Positions 35,817 through 46,203 are shown, numbered from the stretch's first letter. The stretch is 64,000 bases of DNA from JAYZBC01 sp036339375 (GCA_036339375.1 JAYZBC010000078.1:1-64000), one strand, 5' to 3'. Numbers and translations are program-made. The notes: generated by a model from the sequence alone, not told the origin.

Positions 35817-37475
35817 TTAAAGCTCTCGAAAGGCGTCGGTTATTGGATAGCGCCGGTCACGTCCAAATGAACGCTGGGTAATTTTGACTCCTGGTGGAGC
35901 CTGACGACGCTTATATTCGGCCAACAAAAGCAGGCGCCAAATACGCTCCACTAAATCTTTTTTGTGACCAGCCGCAGTGGTTTCAATAACACCGAAATCT
36001 TTTTCAATTAAGCATTGTAGGACAGAGTCGAGTTCTTCGTAAGGTGGTAAAGTATCCTGATCCTTTTGATTTGGTTTGAGCTCAGCCGTTGGTGGCTTGG
36101 TTATGATACGTTCGGGAATAACCATCCCCGCTGGGCCTTTAGCGCCCATCGGGGGATTTGAATTCCGCCACCGCGAAAGAGAAAAAACTTTCATCTTGTA
36201 TACATCTTTTAAAACTGAAAACCCTCCGCACATATCACCATAAAGAGTGGCATATCCTACTGACATTTCGGATTTATTACCGGTAGAAACCACCATAGAC
36301 CCAGTTTTATTTGATAACCCCATCAATGTAATGCCACGTGCCCGAGCTTGAATATTTTCTTCGGTAGTATCAGGATTTGTGCCATTAAATAATGGCTTTA
36401 GCATCGTATCAAAGGCCTCCATAGCGGGCTTAATATCAACCGAATGGTATTTTACACCAAGAGCCCGCGCTGCATCAGCTGCATCCTCGAGGCTTTCATT
36501 TGAAGTATAGGGTGAAGGCATCATTACGCAAACAACCCTCTCAGCCCCTAACGCATCAACGGCGACGGCAGCTGTTAAGGCAGAATCTATTCCACCAGAA
36601 AGCCCAATTAAAACACCAGGAAAATGATTTTTCTCAACATAATCCCGCAAACCGAGCATCATCGCGGAATAAATACTAGAAAGACTTTCCTCAGGGGCGT
36701 TTGCCTCTCCTTGCGCACATTGCCATTCCTCTCCATCACGATACCAATCACAAACCAAATTCGCAGAAATCCAATCAGCGCATCGCACCTTCAGTGTCCT
36801 GTCTGAATTCAGAACAAAAGAACCTCCATCAAAAACAAGTTCATCCTGTCCTCCAACCTGATTTACATAAATTATAGGTAGCCCTGTCTCCCCCACTCTT
36901 GCAACGGCAAGATTGAGACGCTCCTCCCATTTGTCTAATGAATATGGAGATCCATTTAAAACAACCAAAATTTCAGCACCTGATTCTTTCAAACATTCAG
37001 ACACCTCTTCATCCCACATATCCTCGCAAATCATCACACCGAGACGCACGTCTCTGAAATTTATTGGTCCTGGTAAAGGCCCGGGAACAAAAACCCGTTT
37101 TTCATCAAATACACCGTAGTTGGGCAGGTCATGTTTCTTTCGAACTGCAGCTACTTTACCTTCATCTAATAAAAGTGCCGCATTGTAGACATGATTATTT
37201 TCTACCCAGAGGGAACCGATAAGAAGTGCCGGTCCACCATCCTTTGTTTCTGCGGCCAACGCCTCAATTGCACTCATACATGATTTCTGAAAAGCGGGCC
37301 GAACCACAAGATCTTCGGGCGGGTAACCGGGAATAATTAGTTCACTAGCGACAACCAAATCCGCTCCTAATTTTGCAGCTTCCTTTCTTGCTGCGCTCAC
37401 CAGACCAGCGTTCCCACCAACATTTCCAACGGTAGGATTTAACTGTGCTAGAACTATTGTTAGTTTATCTGTCAT
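35817..37475 (-). CDS. nadE: Glutamine-dependent NAD(+) synthetase
   Basis: A 552-residue two-domain NAD synthetase. The N-terminal nitrilase-type glutaminase has Glu in ASELIIPGYPPED and nucleophile Cys in LGVMICEDMWDE. The C-terminal synthetase has the PP-loop LIGLSGGIDSALTAAVA (about residue 290) and STGNKSEMSVGYATLYGDM. It performs the last step of NAD synthesis in the cytoplasm. It is first in the cysS-cimA-trmJ direction and is separated by 127 bases from the DAHP synthase stop. Confidence 0.97.
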   Translation of the reverse strand: MTDKLTIVLAQLNPTVGNVGGNAGLVSAARKEAAKLGADLVVASELIIPGYPPEDLVVRPAFQKSCMSAIEALAAETKDGGPALLIGSLWVENNHVYNAALLLDEGKVAAVRKKHDLPNYGVFDEKRVFVPGPLPGPINFRDVRLGVMICEDMWDEEVSECLKESGAEILVVLNGSPYSLDKWEERLNLAVARVGETGLPIIYVNQVGGQDELVFDGGSFVLNSDRTLKVRCADWISANLVCDWYRDGEEWQCAQGEANAPEESLSSIYSAMMLGLRDYVEKNHFPGVLIGLSGGIDSALTAAVAVDALGAERVVCVMMPSPYTSNESLEDAADAARALGVKYHSVDIKPAMEAFDTMLKPLFNGTNPDTTEENIQARARGITLMGLSNKTGSMVVSTGNKSEMSVGYATLYGDMCGGFSVLKDVYKMKVFSLSRWRNSNPPMGAKGPAGMVIPERIITKPPTAELKPNQKDQDTLPPYEELDSVLQCLIEKDFGVIETTAAGHKKDLVERIWRLLLLAEYKRRQAPPGVKITQRSFGRDRRYPITDAFREL

Positions 37476-37602
37476 ATCTAACAGGCATGCTTTTAATCAT
37501 TATTCTAATCTTTGGAATTCTATACCCAATTGAATGAAAACATATGTAAAGACGCCAAAAAACTACGGTGTGCCTGTTATTTTGTCTATTTATTAGTTCT
37601 GC

Positions 37603-38967
37603 TTAACCATTTTTCGATTTTCTTGCGTCCTTGAGCATTTCTGCAATCAGAAAAGCCAATTCAAGAGCCTGGTCCGCGTTTAAACGGGGATCACAATGTG
37701 TATGGTAGCGATCTGCGAGTGCGGCTTCTGTAATCGCTTGAGCCCCTCCTACGCACTCTGTAACGTCTTGTCCGGTTAGTTCCAAATGGATACCCCCTAA
37801 ATAAGTACCAATGGAGTTATGAATTGCAAAACAGCGTTCAACTTCTTCCCGCATTCGGTCAAAAGGACGCGTTTTATAACCGTTTTGTGATTTAATTGTA
37901 TTCCCATGCATGGGATCACAAGACCAAACAACTGATTTTCCCTCACGTTTAACAGCCTTAATCAAATTAGGTAGTTTCGTTTCAATTTTTTCGCTGCCCA
38001 TTCGGGTTATCAAGGTCAAACGCCCGGGCTCATTATCCGGATTGAGAGTGTCAATCACCCTTAATAAAGAATCCTCTTCCGTGGACGGACCGACTTTACA
38101 ACCGACCGGATTTGCAACACCTCGCAAAAACTCAATGTGAGCTTCTTCTGGGTCTCGTGTCCGATCACCAATCCACAGCATATGAGCAGACGTGTCATAC
38201 CAAACACCAGAGGTAGAATCGATACGTGTCATTGCCTCTTCATAATTAGGTAGTAGGGCTTCGTGCGATGTATAAAATTCAGTTTCACGTATTTGGGGAG
38301 CACTATTAGATGTAAGACCGCATGCAGCCATAAATGCTAAAGAATCATCTAGCCGTTCAGCTAAATCACTGTAACGTTCCCCAGCTGGACTATTTTGAAC
38401 AAACCCCAAAGTCCAACGATTAACTTCATGTAAGTCAGCATAGCCCCCTTGCGCAAACGCTCTAAGCAAGTTCAATGTCGCAGCTGACTGGTTATAGGAT
38501 CGGATCATCCGTTCTGGATCTGGAGTGCGAGCTGCTTTTGTGAAATCTATCCCATTTACAGAATCACCCCGATAACTTGGTAACTCAATATCCCCTTGTT
38601 TTTCAGTGGGCTCACTCCGGGGCTTAGCAAATTGACCAGCTAAGCGGCCCACCTTTACCACAGGGCAGTGGGCGGCAAAGGTAAGAACAACAGCCATTTG
38701 TAAAATTACTCGAAAAGTGTCTCTAATATTATCAGGGTGAAATTCGGCAAAACTCTCCGCACAATCACCGCCTTGCAAAAGAAATGCATGACCTTCTGCT
38801 ACGTCCGCCAAGGCCGCTTTCAGCGTTCGAGCTTCACCAGCAAAAACAAGAGGTGGAAAACCTTTTAGGGTTTTTTCAACAGCATGTAGGGCAGTCTCAT
38901 CAGTATAAACTGGTACCTGTTTAATATTTTTTGATCGCCAACTATCGGGCGTCCATTTCGAAGCCAT
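37603..38967 (-). CDS. 3-deoxy-7-phosphoheptulonate synthase, class II
   Basis: A 454-residue class II DAHP synthase, the plant/mycobacterial type that condenses PEP and erythrose 4-phosphate at the entry of the shikimate pathway. Visible are the N-terminal [15 protein letters not shown], the metal-binding Cys in [28 protein letters not shown] and the C-terminal [14 protein letters not shown] with its metal His. The short N-terminus suggests less elaborate feedback control than in the mycobacterial enzyme. A single gene with about 350 bases of upstream intergenic sequence. Confidence 0.95.
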   Translation of the reverse strand: MASKWTPDSWRSKNIKQVPVYTDETALHAVEKTLKGFPPLVFAGEARTLKAALADVAEGHAFLLQGGDCAESFAEFHPDNIRDTFRVILQMAVVLTFAAHCPVVKVGRLAGQFAKPRSEPTEKQGDIELPSYRGDSVNGIDFTKAARTPDPERMIRSYNQSAATLNLLRAFAQGGYADLHEVNRWTLGFVQNSPAGERYSDLAERLDDSLAFMAACGLTSNSAPQIRETEFYTSHEALLPNYEEAMTRIDSTSGVWYDTSAHMLWIGDRTRDPEEAHIEFLRGVANPVGCKVGPSTEEDSLLRVIDTLNPDNEPGRLTLITRMGSEKIETKLPNLIKAVKREGKSVVWSCDPMHGNTIKSQNGYKTRPFDRMREEVERCFAIHNSIGTYLGGIHLELTGQDVTECVGGAQAITEAALADRYHTHCDPRLNADQALELAFLIAEMLKDARKSKNG

Positions 38968-39314
38968 TAAACTAACTCCCCATCTTTTCCAAATTCAACC
39001 AACCGCAAATTCATCCATTTGTTCCGTTACACTCATTCTTTGTCCAATCAACCTAAGCCAAAAATATAGTAATTTATAATTTGTTTAATTAAAGATCGCC
39101 AGATTTAAGGTACGGAAGGCATGCCTATACGCCCTTTACACACACTTTTCCAGTGAAAGATTAAGAACGTGGGCCAGAAATTTCTGACTTAACAAAATAA
39201 GGAGCCGAGTAAGAATTTATTAATGGAAGGTTTTAGAGACTTAATCTCAAATTTCTTTATTTTCAGGCCTAATGTTGAGAACTTTCAAAATCATTAAGCA
39301 TTTGACTTAATGTA
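38968..39314. other. Intergenic region without a recognisable gene
   Basis: AT-rich, 347 bases, between the class II DAHP synthase start (right boundary of that minus-strand gene) and the stop of the PPOX flavoprotein. It must hold the DAHP synthase promoter. No open frame longer than about 22 codons with a ribosome binding site, no tRNA and no strong hairpin was seen. Confidence 0.5.
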
Positions 39315-39947
39315 TTAATAAAGTTCCATGCGTTTTTTATAGTCCGCGTTGTAACGTTCTACATAATCTTGATCGCCAGAATCCCGAAAAGCAGCAAAAC
39401 TGCCAATCGTGGGGAGTTCCTTTTCCCCATTATCAGCCGCCGCTTTCCATAGTTTCGCCCTTACAAAAGCTTTAGGACAATGGTGAAAAGCCTCTTCAAC
39501 GGTAACAATGATTACTGAGCGTGGTGTTTTCCCCCCAACCAAAAACCTTTCAAGGAGCGAGGGGTTAACGCTAATTTTTGCGGAACCGTTAACCCGAAAA
39601 GTTGTATCTGAACCAGGTATAAAGAAGATAAGTCCGATTTTGGGGTTAATAATTAAATTTTTCATTCCATCAATGCGGTTATTCCCTGGCCGGTCAGGGA
39701 TTAATATAGTTTTATCGTCCAAAATTTGTACGAAACCCGGCGCATCCCCCTTGGGAGAACAATCAATTCCATCCTTATTTGCAGTTGCCATAATAAGAAA
39801 AGAAGACTGTTCAATAAATTCATAAGCAGGTTGGATCAAAAACTCCTTTTGTTTGGTTATCGTGTTTTCTGTGGGCTCGTCGTAAATTTTTTTAAGCTCT
39901 TCAAGGGTTTTAATCGTATCGAGGGTTGTTAAGTCGATGTAGTCCAT
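39315..39947 (-). CDS. PPOX-type FMN flavoprotein (MSMEG_1061-like)
   Basis: A 210-residue pyridoxamine-phosphate-oxidase-fold protein of the MSMEG_1061-like group. SSFLIMATANKDGIDCSPKGD and ILIPDRPGNNRIDGMKNL are the typical FMN-binding strands, and the C-terminal HCPKAFVRAKLW contains the conserved His-Cys-x-K. Members are FMN-dependent oxidoreductases of unknown substrate. No operon partner is evident: the next minus-strand genes start 150 bases beyond its right neighbour's end. Confidence 0.82.
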   Translation of the reverse strand: MDYIDLTTLDTIKTLEELKKIYDEPTENTITKQKEFLIQPAYEFIEQSSFLIMATANKDGIDCSPKGDAPGFVQILDDKTILIPDRPGNNRIDGMKNLIINPKIGLIFFIPGSDTTFRVNGSAKISVNPSLLERFLVGGKTPRSVIIVTVEEAFHHCPKAFVRAKLWKAAADNGEKELPTIGSFAAFRDSGDQDYVERYNADYKKRMELY

Positions 39948-40100
39948 GATTTATCCCCAAATTTAACGAGATGCGTTACAATTAAAGGCTATTTTCTCAA
40001 AAACCGCTAGTAGTTTTACCAATACAAATTTTCTTTAAATCCTTTTTAACCTGTTAAGTAAAAAGGCAGCTTTTTTACTCATTCCTTTTTGTAAAAATTT

Positions 40101-40862
40101 TTAGTACAAATTGTCTCCGCCATTTACGACAATACATTGCCCAGTGACAAAGTCACTGTCATTAGAAGCAAGAAAAACTAAAGTACCAACCAAATCCTCA
40201 GGCACTTGAATTCGGGGAATTGCGCGAGCGGCGACCGCGCGATCAAACCTGGATGGGTGATATCCTTCTTCCGCTTGCATGACATCAGTGGAGGTAAGCC
40301 CAGGTGCAATTGAATTTACACAAATCCCATCTCCTCCCAACTCTTTCGCAATCGCTCGAGTAAAGGCCATCACACCTCCTTTTGAAGACACATAATGAGC
40401 AAAACGGGTAGTCCCTTTCATTAGAGTATCAGAAGCAATATTTATAATTTTTCCTTTTTTTTGTTTTTTCATTATTGGAGTTACAGCGCGGGCACATAAA
40501 AAAACACCTCGTAGGTTAACCTCCATAACCTGGTCCCACTCTTTCACCGGTATTTCTTCAAAAGGTTTGCGATCTAAAGAAGCAAAAACTGCAGCATTAT
40601 TAACTAAAACGTCTATCCTTCCGTAACGGTCCATGACGGTTTCAACAAGGCGGTTTACGTCATTTTCTTTGCTCACATCGCAACGTTTCGCCATGACCTC
40701 TATCTCGGCTACATTTTTTTCAACCATAGCCTTTGTTTTTTCACAATTTTTCACATCCACAATGACAACGTGCGCTCCCTCTTTTGCAAACGCTTGGGCG
40801 TAAACTGCCCCAATACCCTGAGCTGCCCCCGTAACGATTGTTACCTTATTTTTTAACCGCAT
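40101..40862 (-). CDS. Short-chain dehydrogenase/reductase
   Basis: A 253-residue classical SDR. The NAD(P)-binding TGAAQGIGAVYA is at residues 12-23, NNAAVFASL follows strand 4, the catalytic Ser is in INIASDT and Tyr-x-x-x-Lys in HYVSSKGG (about residue 155). The start is placed at the ATG at 40862, because GAGGTG lies 6 bases upstream; a longer frame would add 12 residues. An Asp at the end of strand 2 (VVIVDVKN) suggests NAD rather than NADP. It follows the glutathione reductase gene by 36 bases. Confidence 0.9.
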   Translation of the reverse strand: MRLKNKVTIVTGAAQGIGAVYAQAFAKEGAHVVIVDVKNCEKTKAMVEKNVAEIEVMAKRCDVSKENDVNRLVETVMDRYGRIDVLVNNAAVFASLDRKPFEEIPVKEWDQVMEVNLRGVFLCARAVTPIMKKQKKGKIINIASDTLMKGTTRFAHYVSSKGGVMAFTRAIAKELGGDGICVNSIAPGLTSTDVMQAEEGYHPSRFDRAVAARAIPRIQVPEDLVGTLVFLASNDSDFVTGQCIVVNGGDNLY

Positions 40863-40898
40863 TACGTCCACCTCTTCCAAAATACTTAGCCGCGTCAA

Positions 40899-42254
40899 TT
40901 AGTAAGATACAGGTTGCCGCATCGTAACAAATTCTTCCGCCGCGGTTGGATGTATAGCGATGGTTGAATCAAACTGCGCCTTCGTTACTCCAGCTTTAAT
41001 CGCTATTCCAATACCTTGGATAATTTCACCAGCTTCGGGCCCAACCATATGGCAGCCAACCACACGGTCAGATGTTTTATCTACAATCAGCTTCATCAGC
41101 GTTTGTTCATCCCGTTTGGTAAGGGTATGAAGCAAAGGTTTAAATCTAGAACAATAAATTTTGACATCGTCAAACCTGTTACGTGCCTGGTCTTCGTTCA
41201 AACCTACAGTGCCAATATTCGGATGGCTAAAAACAGCCGTCGGTATATTCGAGTAATCCAATGACAAAGATGTTCCATTAAACAAATTTGATGATAGAAC
41301 CATCGCCTCAGCGATCGCAACTGGAGTTAACTGAAAGCGATCGATCACGTCCCCTAACGCATAAATGTTTGGAACTGAGGTTTGAAAACTATCATTTACG
41401 TCAATTGAGCCATCATTTTTTAATTTTACACCTACTTCTTCCAAACCCAAATTTCCAGTATTTGGGACCCGGCCTGTCGCGTACATCACCACATCCGCAT
41501 TAATTTTAGACCCATCTTGAAGTTCAACTCTAAAACCATCGAGAGTTTTTGTGATCGAATCCACATTCGAGTTAAAACGGAGATCAACACCTTGTTTCAC
41601 CATTTCCTGTGCCAAATGAGTGCGAAGATCATGATCAAAACCTCTCAGAAATAAGTCACTGCGGTAGAGTTGTGTCACTTGGGAGCCATAACCGTGAAAA
41701 ATTCCGGTAAATTCAACAGCAATATAGCCACCGCCAACGATTATCACGCGCTCAGGTAATTTTTCTAAATAGAAGGCCTCGTTGGAAGTAATTGCATGCT
41801 CTCTACCAACAAAATTAGGGAGGAGCGGCCAACTCCCTGTAGCGACAAGGATTTTATCTGCGGTGACCCTTTTTTCTCCCAAATCAAGCGTGTGATTATC
41901 TTTTAAAACTGCCCTGGTTTCATAAATGCAAACCTTATTATCGTTTAAAATTTTTTGGTATATAGTATTAAGGCGCTTAATTTCAGTATTTTTGTTATTG
42001 ATTAAACGCTTCCAGTTAAGAGAACTACTTCCAACATCCCAACCATATGCAGCAGCATCTTCAAGTGCCGCTGCGTAGTGCGATCCATAGGCAAAAAGCT
42101 TTTTGGGTATACACCCCACATTAACACAAGTGCCTCCAAGGTATCTTTCTTCAGCTATTCCAACCCTTGCCCCGTAAGAAGCAGACATTCTGGCACAACG
42201 GACACCTCCAGAACCCGCACCAACAACAAAAAAATCATAATCATAATCAGACAT
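40899..42254 (-). CDS. gor: Glutathione-disulfide reductase
   Basis: A 451-residue FAD-dependent disulfide reductase that regenerates glutathione with NADPH. The FAD motif VVGAGSGGVRCARMSASYG, the redox-active pair in GGTCVNVGCIPKK, the NAD(P) motif IVGGGYIAVEF, and the C-terminal catalytic His-Glu in AIHPTAAEEF are all present. It fits the cell's use of GST, GrxD and VOC glyoxalase-like proteins. Probable promoter-proximal gene of a gor-SDR unit. Confidence 0.93.
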   Translation of the reverse strand: MSDYDYDFFVVGAGSGGVRCARMSASYGARVGIAEERYLGGTCVNVGCIPKKLFAYGSHYAAALEDAAAYGWDVGSSSLNWKRLINNKNTEIKRLNTIYQKILNDNKVCIYETRAVLKDNHTLDLGEKRVTADKILVATGSWPLLPNFVGREHAITSNEAFYLEKLPERVIIVGGGYIAVEFTGIFHGYGSQVTQLYRSDLFLRGFDHDLRTHLAQEMVKQGVDLRFNSNVDSITKTLDGFRVELQDGSKINADVVMYATGRVPNTGNLGLEEVGVKLKNDGSIDVNDSFQTSVPNIYALGDVIDRFQLTPVAIAEAMVLSSNLFNGTSLSLDYSNIPTAVFSHPNIGTVGLNEDQARNRFDDVKIYCSRFKPLLHTLTKRDEQTLMKLIVDKTSDRVVGCHMVGPEAGEIIQGIGIAIKAGVTKAQFDSTIAIHPTAAEEFVTMRQPVSY

Positions 42255-42325
42255 GAGCTATCCTAACCATTAGGTCAAATATGTTCCGCCCGGAGGAAGC
42301 AGAAGAAAAATAAAAGGAAATAAAT

Positions 42326-43801
42326 TTATTTGTCGATTCCACCCATTAAGGCGTATTTGATTTCAACAAAGTCATCAATGCCGTATTTGGAACCCTCACG
42401 ACCTATCCCTGATTCTTTAACGCCACCAAAAGGCGCTATTTCTGTGGAAATAATTCCTTCATTAATCCCGACAATGCCATATTCAAGGCCCTCCATTACA
42501 CGCCAAATCCGACCAATATCACGGCTGTAAAAATAAGATGCGAGACCGAATTCGGTTGCATTAGCCATACCTATGACCTCTTCCTCTGTTTTAAATGGAA
42601 ATAAAGGTGCCAATGGGCCAAATGTTTCTTCGCGTGCGATTTTCATTTCCTGATTTACGTTCGTAAGGATAGTAGGCTCAAAAAATGTACCTCCAAGTTG
42701 GTGACGGTTCCCTCCTATTACTACCTCCGCCCCTTTTTCCATGGCATCCTTAATATGCTCCTCCACCTTTTCAACAGCCGCCATTTCAATTAAGGGACCT
42801 TGGTGCGTTTCCCCTTTCAAACCATCTCCTACCTTCAACTTTGAAACGGCCTCGCCAAGCAGTGTAGCAAATTCGTCATACACACCCTCTTGAGCATAGA
42901 TTCGGTTGGCACAAACACAAGTCTGACCGGTGTTTCGAAACTTGGAAGCCATAGCACCAGCAACAGCAGCCTCAAGATCGGCGTCATCAAAAACTATAAA
43001 TGGAGCATTTCCACCTAATTCCATCGATACTTTTTTCACGGTCCCAGCGCATTGTTCCATTAAAAGTTTTCCAATTTCAGTTGAACCGGTAAAAGTCAAC
43101 TTTCGTACAATAGTATTCGACGTGATCTCATTTCCAATATTTTTCGACGCCCCAGTGACGACGTTAAAAACTCCCTTCGGTAACCCCGCCCGTTCCGCTA
43201 GTTCGGCTTGCGCCAACGCTGAAAAAGGGGTCATTGATGCTGGCTTTAGAACCATTGTACAACCTGCCGCTAACGCCGGTCCGGATTTCCGCGTAATCAT
43301 CGCAGCAGGAAAATTCCAAGGGGTGATTGCAGCAACAACACCGATGGGTTCCTTAACCACCAGAACACGCTTGTCTGGTGCGAAGGTTGGTATGGTGTCC
43401 CCGTATAAACGTTTGCCCTCTTCCGCAAACCACTCAATGAACGAGGCCGCATAAAGCACCTCTCCCATAGACTCGGCCATAGGTTTTCCTTGTTCCGCTG
43501 TCATGATAGTAGCCAAATCTTTTTGATGCTTTAGCATCAACTCATACCACCTTCGAAGTATTACAGCACGTTCCTTAGCCGTTTTAGCTCGCCAAGCTGG
43601 AAGTGCTAAATTTGCCCCTTCGATGGCGCGCCTTGTTTCAGCGGCTCCCATTTTTGGCACCACACCCAGCAACTCACCGGTGGCTTTGTTGGTAACCGGC
43701 ATGGTTTCACCATTATCAGCACCTACCCATTCACCATTTATGTAACAATGCTTTCGTACAAGCTTTGAGTCATTTATTGGCATGGTTAAATCGCGTGGCA
43801 T
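42326..43801 (-). CDS. NAD(P)-dependent aldehyde dehydrogenase (succinate-semialdehyde dehydrogenase-like)
   Basis: A 491-residue aldehyde dehydrogenase, most like GabD. Glu and Cys catalytic residues are in SMELGGNAPFIVF and NTGQTCVCANRIY (about residues 262 and 296), NAD-binding in TPWNFPAAMI and FTGSTEIGKLL. The C-terminal YGIVGINEGIISTEIAPFGG is characteristic of succinate-semialdehyde dehydrogenases. GGGGA lies 5 bases before the ATG at 43801. No GABA transaminase is nearby, so it may oxidise an aldehyde from the catabolic genes to its right. Confidence 0.9.
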   Translation of the reverse strand: MPRDLTMPINDSKLVRKHCYINGEWVGADNGETMPVTNKATGELLGVVPKMGAAETRRAIEGANLALPAWRAKTAKERAVILRRWYELMLKHQKDLATIMTAEQGKPMAESMGEVLYAASFIEWFAEEGKRLYGDTIPTFAPDKRVLVVKEPIGVVAAITPWNFPAAMITRKSGPALAAGCTMVLKPASMTPFSALAQAELAERAGLPKGVFNVVTGASKNIGNEITSNTIVRKLTFTGSTEIGKLLMEQCAGTVKKVSMELGGNAPFIVFDDADLEAAVAGAMASKFRNTGQTCVCANRIYAQEGVYDEFATLLGEAVSKLKVGDGLKGETHQGPLIEMAAVEKVEEHIKDAMEKGAEVVIGGNRHQLGGTFFEPTILTNVNQEMKIAREETFGPLAPLFPFKTEEEVIGMANATEFGLASYFYSRDIGRIWRVMEGLEYGIVGINEGIISTEIAPFGGVKESGIGREGSKYGIDDFVEIKYALMGGIDK

Positions 43802-43912
43802 CGTATTCCCCTATCTAGTTGGTTATACATCAACATAAATTTTATAGAGTCAATTTGGTCGTAATGAGTATAGGTTGCTAAAGCATTTCGGTTAACTATC
43901 AAAACAAACATT

Positions 43913-45157
43913 TTAATTATTGTCACTCTCTAGACCTGCAACCTGACGACGACCTTCTTTTTTTGACCACATCCAGAAAACGAGGCCCAAACCTGCTCCC
44001 AATGCAATCGTGAATTGCAAACCAAAGAAGGTTGCAATCCACCCCATAATCAAGGCCCCTACAGCGGGCATACCCCAGTTAAATAAAACAAATAAACTAA
44101 CGGCTCTAGCTTGCATGTGACTTGTAGTAGCATTTTGTATTAACGTCTGCGCACTAACCCCAGAAACCATCATAAAAAACCCTATACCTGCAAGAAATGC
44201 CATAGCCAAAACAATTTGGCTACATAGGGTAAAGCCTATTAACAAAAGTGAGGTCACGGCAAATGAACTAGATACAAGACGTGTTAACCCCTCCGTTCTC
44301 CCGCGGTGGGCCAACCAGAGCGAGGCAAACAAAGCGCCGGCACCAATCGAAGATAAAATCATAGCTAGGCCATCGGGCCCACGACCGAATACCATTGCGG
44401 CATAACCCGGAGCCATCTCCATAAACGGTCTAATTAAAAGTCCAGTGGCTGCCAATACAAACATTAAAAAACGGAGGCCTGAGTGGTTCCAGACATAAAG
44501 AATACCGTCCCGCATATCCCGAATTATTTTTTGAGGGACATGGGTTTTTGAAGCTTCTCCCTGTGGTTTTAAAAAAAACATAATAAGATAAAATTGAATA
44601 AAAGTGAGTGTTGCAACCGCAAAAACCAGATCCGCTTCTACAAATAACAACAACCCCCCACCAACGGCGGGCCCAACCACACGACAAGCGTTAAAGGTAG
44701 CTGAGTTTAAGGCAACAGCTGCAGATAACTCGTCTTTATTAACCAAGAATTTTACTATCGAAATGCGAGGCGGGGTAGCCATAGCTTCAATGAAGCCATG
44801 CAAAATGGTGAGAATTAGTAAGAGGCCAATTGAAAGAATACCAGCAAAAATGAGTACCGAAAAACAAATCGACACGAGTATAAGCCAAAGCTGCATTACC
44901 TTCATTACTCGTAAATACCCAACCCGATCTGAAATCGCGCCGGAAAATATCGACAAGGCTACCATTGGGAAGACATCAGCAAATGCAATGACCCCAAGCC
45001 AAAAGGTAGATTTAGTTAATTCCCAAGTCAGCCAAGCAACAGCAGTACGATAAATCCATCGCCCAGTGGTTGAGAGCCCATTTGAAATCCAAAATAATCT
45101 ATATTGTGGATTTGAAACTGCACGTCCTATGCCCCCAAGTAAAAACTCGAAATTCAT
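43913..45157 (-). CDS. MFS transporter, EntS-like (MFS_3), divergent fourth relative
   Basis: A 414-residue, about 12-segment membrane protein of the MFS_3 group. WLTWELTKSTFWLGVIAFAD and AQTLIQNATTSHMQARAVSL align with the triplet at 3349-7260, but the second motif has diverged. The gene starts 1 base after the stop of the dehydrogenase gene to its right, so the two are coupled; no good Shine-Dalgarno sequence precedes the ATG at 45157, and in-frame starts at 45175 or 45193 are possible. Placed at the end of a catabolic operon it may export a product or import the substrate. Confidence 0.85.
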   Translation of the reverse strand: MNFEFLLGGIGRAVSNPQYRLFWISNGLSTTGRWIYRTAVAWLTWELTKSTFWLGVIAFADVFPMVALSIFSGAISDRVGYLRVMKVMQLWLILVSICFSVLIFAGILSIGLLLILTILHGFIEAMATPPRISIVKFLVNKDELSAAVALNSATFNACRVVGPAVGGGLLLFVEADLVFAVATLTFIQFYLIMFFLKPQGEASKTHVPQKIIRDMRDGILYVWNHSGLRFLMFVLAATGLLIRPFMEMAPGYAAMVFGRGPDGLAMILSSIGAGALFASLWLAHRGRTEGLTRLVSSSFAVTSLLLIGFTLCSQIVLAMAFLAGIGFFMMVSGVSAQTLIQNATTSHMQARAVSLFVLFNWGMPAVGALIMGWIATFFGLQFTIALGAGLGLVFWMWSKKEGRRQVAGLESDNN

Positions 45158-45158
45158 A

Positions 45159-46055
45159 TTATTTACTAACTTCATCCTGTTTTTGGAGGACAAGTTGTTT
45201 CAAAGTATTCGTTGAGGTGCGCATGGGATCGATGTCATCGCGCCGTTGACGAGCAAGCGGAGAGCTACTTATAAATTTAAATAAATCTGCTGCCCCTTGA
45301 TGTATTTGCGGTGTTAAACCAATACTTTCAAAGGTCTCCGCTACCTGTTCCATCTCACCAACATAACGTTCAGCAAGGGTGGGTAAACGTATAATAGCTT
45401 CATCTAATTTTTCCACATTACCTGCCTGACTTTTGGGTAAACGTTCCCGCAGAAAATCTGTAAACCCAAAATGTTCCGCCGCCAGCATTACGGAGGTGTA
45501 AAGTGCAAATGCGCCTTTATTGAATGCACCATTACAAATTTTTATTGCCGAACCCTGTCCAATTTGGGGCCCAATAAGCTTTATAAACATGCCCTTGCCA
45601 TCCAACTCATCCAATAATGAAGCGTGGGGTCCGGAGGTACAAAAAATTGGAAAATTATTTTGCGTCGTAGGAGCGCCCCCAATGATTCCAACATCTATAA
45701 AAATGCCGCCCGCACCCTCTATCATTTCTTTTAATTTTAGTGCTGTTGCCGGGGATGTTGCATTACAGTCCACAAAGGGTAATTTTTTTTTGATCTTATA
45801 AATTAATTTTTCTACTTTTTTTGCAACAATTACTGCTTTTCCCGGATCCAAAATAGACAAAATTAAATCAGCCTCACTTACCATTTTTTCTAGAGGCCCA
45901 ACATCAAGAAAGCCCGCTTCACGAGCCTTGAGCTGGGTATACTCAGACCTCTCATCGAGACACGAAATAACTCTGTAACCAGCTTTATTTAACTGGCCAC
46001 CAACGGCACTACCCATATTCCCCGGGCTCAAAATAGCGATTGTAGAAAATCCCAT
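45159..46055 (-). CDS. NAD(P)-binding dehydrogenase, 3-hydroxyisobutyrate/6-phosphogluconate dehydrogenase-like
   Basis: A 298-residue beta-hydroxyacid dehydrogenase-like protein. The N-terminal Rossmann motif AILSPGNMGSAVGGQL deviates from the usual G-x-G-x-x-G in starting with Ser-Pro. VDCNATSPATALKLKEM replaces the usual substrate motif, and a Lys in GSAIKICNGAFNKG fits the catalytic Lys. The C-terminal half resembles the DUF1932 subgroup. The ATG at 46055 has GGGAG upstream; an earlier GTG at 46070 overlaps that Shine-Dalgarno sequence. It is upstream of and coupled to the MFS gene. The substrate is probably a beta-hydroxy acid, but this is inference. Confidence 0.8.
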   Translation of the reverse strand: MGFSTIAILSPGNMGSAVGGQLNKAGYRVISCLDERSEYTQLKAREAGFLDVGPLEKMVSEADLILSILDPGKAVIVAKKVEKLIYKIKKKLPFVDCNATSPATALKLKEMIEGAGGIFIDVGIIGGAPTTQNNFPIFCTSGPHASLLDELDGKGMFIKLIGPQIGQGSAIKICNGAFNKGAFALYTSVMLAAEHFGFTDFLRERLPKSQAGNVEKLDEAIIRLPTLAERYVGEMEQVAETFESIGLTPQIHQGAADLFKFISSSPLARQRRDDIDPMRTSTNTLKQLVLQKQDEVSK

Positions 46056-46157
46056 TTTGTTATCTCCCACTTTGAAATCTTGTTAAAAATTCAGAAACCT
46101 GATTTTAGGTACCAAGAAAATTTTCTCTTCCCCTGAAGAAAAATTGAAATTTTCCGG

Positions 46158-46203
46158 AAGGTATAAACTCTATAATTTATAACTTGAATTACCGGAATAC
46201 CTT
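46158..46203. promoter_or_regulatory. Inverted repeats in gap between epimerase and dehydrogenase genes
   Basis: AAGGTAT (46158-46164) and ATACCTT (46197-46203) are inverted copies. CCGGAA occurs directly repeated at 46154-46159 and 46192-46197, and TATAAA/TTTATA arms lie between. The 176-base gap breaks an otherwise tight operon, so this may be a promoter or operator for the dehydrogenase-MFS part. Confidence 0.25.

Noticed and set aside
42930..43454. Open frame of 174 codons opposite the aldehyde dehydrogenase gene
   Set aside because: It is the antisense shadow of a strongly conserved ALDH coding sequence, has no family-like motif and no ribosome binding site.
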